The position numbers and the translations under genes are program-made. Below, one piece after another: positions 6,480 through 7,521 of a DNA stretch of 7,521 nt. Source of the stretch: PVC group bacterium. GTDB lineage: Bacteria > Verrucomicrobiota > Kiritimatiellia > CAIKKV01 > PXCX01. The notes beneath the pieces were generated by a model. It saw nothing but the letters and a program-made list of their open reading frames with translations. It searched no databases and was not told the origin of the DNA. The DNA lies in contig PWZG01000337.1 in the NCBI GenBank assembly GCA_003567575.1, positions 1-7,521 of the forward strand, given 5' to 3'. How positions within the stretch are numbered: the first letter of the stretch is position 1; each line of letters starts with the position of its first letter.

Positions 6480-7178
6480 TTACCATCCATCCTTACGGGT
6501 ACGCAGTCGCCGGAAGGCCTCGAGATCCCGGCAAAGCAGGAACGGATTGGTGCGTTTCTCCTCGGCGATGGTCGAGGGAAGGCAGGACCGGCCGTTATCG
6601 ATCAGGCGACGCGCGGTATCGAGTCGCTCCCGGATCGCGTCATGATGCGGAAACATGACGGCCGCGAATTCCAGGTTATCGAGCGTGTAATCGTGGCCTC
6701 CGTAGACCAGGGTGCTGTCCGGAAGCGATTGCAGACGGGCTAATGAACGCCACAAGGTTTGCATCCCGCCACGGATGACCCGACCGCATCCGGCCGCGAA
6801 CAGTGTATCGCCCGTGAATACCGCCTCCTGCGCCGACAGGTAGTATGCGAGGTCATGGTCCGTATGACCTGGAACGCCGAGAACGTGAATGACCGTCCCG
6901 GCGCTGCGAAAGATTTCCCCATCATGCCGAACATGGTCCACGCCGTAATCACCCGGCGGTCCCGCCACGGGACACGCGTATTGTTTCTTCAGCATCGCAA
7001 CACCCGCCGTATGATCCCCATGCGGATGCGTAATCAAAATTTGCTCAAGCGTTGCGCCATGTTTTTCCAACGCGAAAACCACCGCCCGCGCCGAACCGGG
7101 ATCAATCACCGTCCAGCGTCGCTCCCGACAAAGCAAATAAATCAAATTATCGCCATACTGTATCGTGGTGATCATCAT
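6480..7178 (-). CDS. gloB: Hydroxyacylglutathione hydrolase (glyoxalase II)
   Basis: Glyoxalase II hydrolyses S-lactoylglutathione to lactate and glutathione, the second step of methylglyoxal detoxification in the cytoplasm. The protein is a metallo-beta-lactamase-fold hydrolase of about 232 residues from the chosen start (E. coli GloB has 251). Numbered from the ATG at 7178, the metal motif is T-H-P-H-G-D-H (His51, His53, Asp55, His56), followed by G-H-T (His105), G-D-T-L-F (Asp124) and the G-G-H-D-Y-T motif (His162), so both metal sites are complete. Pro replaces the second, non-ligand His of the usual T-H-H-H. G-C-G-R and the C-terminal L-R-T-R-K-D-G-W match the glutathione-binding R-x-x-K of true glyoxalase II, and T-N-P-F also fits. 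The start was chosen so that I-T-T-I-Q-Y-G-D-N-L-I-Y-L aligns with the GloB N-terminus; ATG at 7211 and TTG at 7241 are in-frame alternatives. No ribosome-binding site is evident. Confidence 0.88.
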   Translation of the reverse strand: MMITTIQYGDNLIYLLCRERRWTVIDPGSARAVVFALEKHGATLEQILITHPHGDHTAGVAMLKKQYACPVAGPPGDYGVDHVRHDGEIFRSAGTVIHVLGVPGHTDHDLAYYLSAQEAVFTGDTLFAAGCGRVIRGGMQTLWRSLARLQSLPDSTLVYGGHDYTLDNLEFAAVMFPHHDAIRERLDTARRLIDNGRSCLPSTIAEEKRTNPFLLCRDLEAFRRLRTRKDGW

Positions 7179-7185
7179 GACGTCC

Positions 7186-7214
7186 AGTGTAGCATGCGGC
7201 GCAAACCGCATCAA
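7186..7214 (-). promoter_or_regulatory. Candidate promoter directly ahead of gloB
   Basis: Minus strand: TTGATG (7209-7214), a 17-base spacer, TACACT (7186-7191). The -10 ends 8 bases before the ATG at 7178, so transcription could start at or next to the start codon, giving a leaderless mRNA. This would explain the missing ribosome-binding site. A second, weaker possibility is TATTAT on the minus strand (7254-7259) without a clear -35. Matches are 4 of 6 in each hexamer. Confidence 0.3.
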
Positions 7215-7317
7215 GTTCAGGCTCGCTAAAAAACGGGACAATCTAACCGGATGATAATATTCGTCGTAAAAACCGCGAAATTAACATTTAAACGACATAA
7301 CAAATCCGGGTTGTTTG

Positions 7318-7326
7318 TGCTAAAAT
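7318..7326 (+). promoter_or_regulatory. Extended -10 promoter for the secreted-protein gene
   Basis: Plus strand TGC-TAAAAT is an extended -10 element (TG at 7318-7319, hexamer 7321-7326). No good -35 lies 17 bases upstream. Transcription would start near 7333 and give a leader of about 60 bases rich in A. The leader holds a 6-bp inverted repeat (ATGGTT at about 7332-7337, AACCAT at about 7351-7356), probably too weak to matter. Confidence 0.4.
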
Positions 7327-7380
7327 AAATAATGGTTAAGAAAACGCAAAAACCATCAACAAAACAGCGAACCCCACAAC

Positions 7381-7387
7381 AAGGAGG
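7381..7387 (+). promoter_or_regulatory. Strong ribosome-binding site
   Basis: AAGGAGG is complementary to the 16S rRNA tail and lies 7 bases before the ATG at 7395. It decides the start of the partial gene at the right edge. The other genes in the window have much weaker sites. Confidence 0.85.
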
Positions 7388-7394
7388 CCGCGAG

Positions 7395-7521
7395 ATGAGA
7401 ACGGATCGTAAAAGAACACTGGCAGGGAACTTCCGGGCAACCGCGTTGGCGCTGGCTTGGTTGTGCGTGACCGGCTTGGCCGCGCGGGCGGCGGAAAATT
7501 TCTGGACCGGCGACGGGGTCA
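7395..7521 (+). CDS. Secreted protein, N-terminus only (cut by window end)
   Basis: Only 42 codons are visible and the frame is still open at the window edge. They encode a clear signal peptide: a basic start (M-R-T-D-R-K-R), a hydrophobic stretch A-T-A-L-A-L-A-W-L-C-V-T-G-L-A, and a cleavage site A-R-A/A near residue 32. The mature protein begins A-E-N-F-W-T-G-D-G-V. In my recollection, W-T-G-x-G near the mature N-terminus is typical of repeat-rich surface proteins (autotransporter-associated beta-strand or PEP-CTERM-type) in PVC bacteria, where N-x-W motifs often follow. The gene has a perfect ribosome-binding site, an extended -10 promoter and runs divergently from gloB. Export is well supported; family is a guess because the rest lies outside the window. 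Confidence 0.75.
   Translation, partial: MRTDRKRTLAGNFRATALALAWLCVTGLAARAAENFWTGDGV

Overview
The window is a stretch of moderately GC-rich chromosome from a Gram-negative bacterium. Almost all of it is transcribed leftwards on the minus strand. It holds a complete three-gene tripartite efflux system: an outer-membrane channel, a periplasmic adaptor and an RND pump. Upstream of it lie a short orphan gene fragment and a glyoxalase II gene (gloB). At the far right edge, divergently on the plus strand, is the first 42 codons of a secreted protein. The orphan resembles the N-terminus of large secreted carbohydrate-related proteins common in the PVC group, and the right-edge protein begins with a signal peptide and an N-F-W-T-G-D-G segment typical of repetitive surface proteins. 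Together these suggest Kiritimatiellota, Lentisphaerota, Verrucomicrobiota or Planctomycetota, but that assignment is inferred from recall, since no rRNA or marker gene is present.

Layout from left to right. Positions 1-180 are very GC-rich (about 74 percent over the first 150 bases by hand count) and packed with inverted repeats, which looks like a structured or dispersed intergenic repeat. Positions 181-448 have no convincing gene, apart from a terminator-like hairpin (402-429) just downstream of the pump gene. RND pump: 449-3553 (-). Adaptor: 3563-4669 (-), 9 bases from the pump. Outer-membrane factor: 4700-6010 (-), 30 bases from the adaptor. Positions 6011-6181 carry candidate promoters on both strands. 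Orphan fragment: 6182-6460 (-). gloB: 6480-7178 (-). Positions 7179-7394 are an AT-rich divergent promoter region. Partial secreted protein: 7395 to the window end (+).

The three pump genes are in the order outer-membrane factor, adaptor, RND, closely spaced, with a terminator-like hairpin after the last one, so they probably form one transcription unit and one envelope-spanning efflux machine. No regulator gene lies beside them and the substrate cannot be told from sequence. gloB is an ordinary detoxification enzyme with all metal ligands intact. I see no evidence of a new defence or mobile system. The parts that known features explain least are the structured 1-180 element and the orphan N-terminal fragment with its apparent frameshift.
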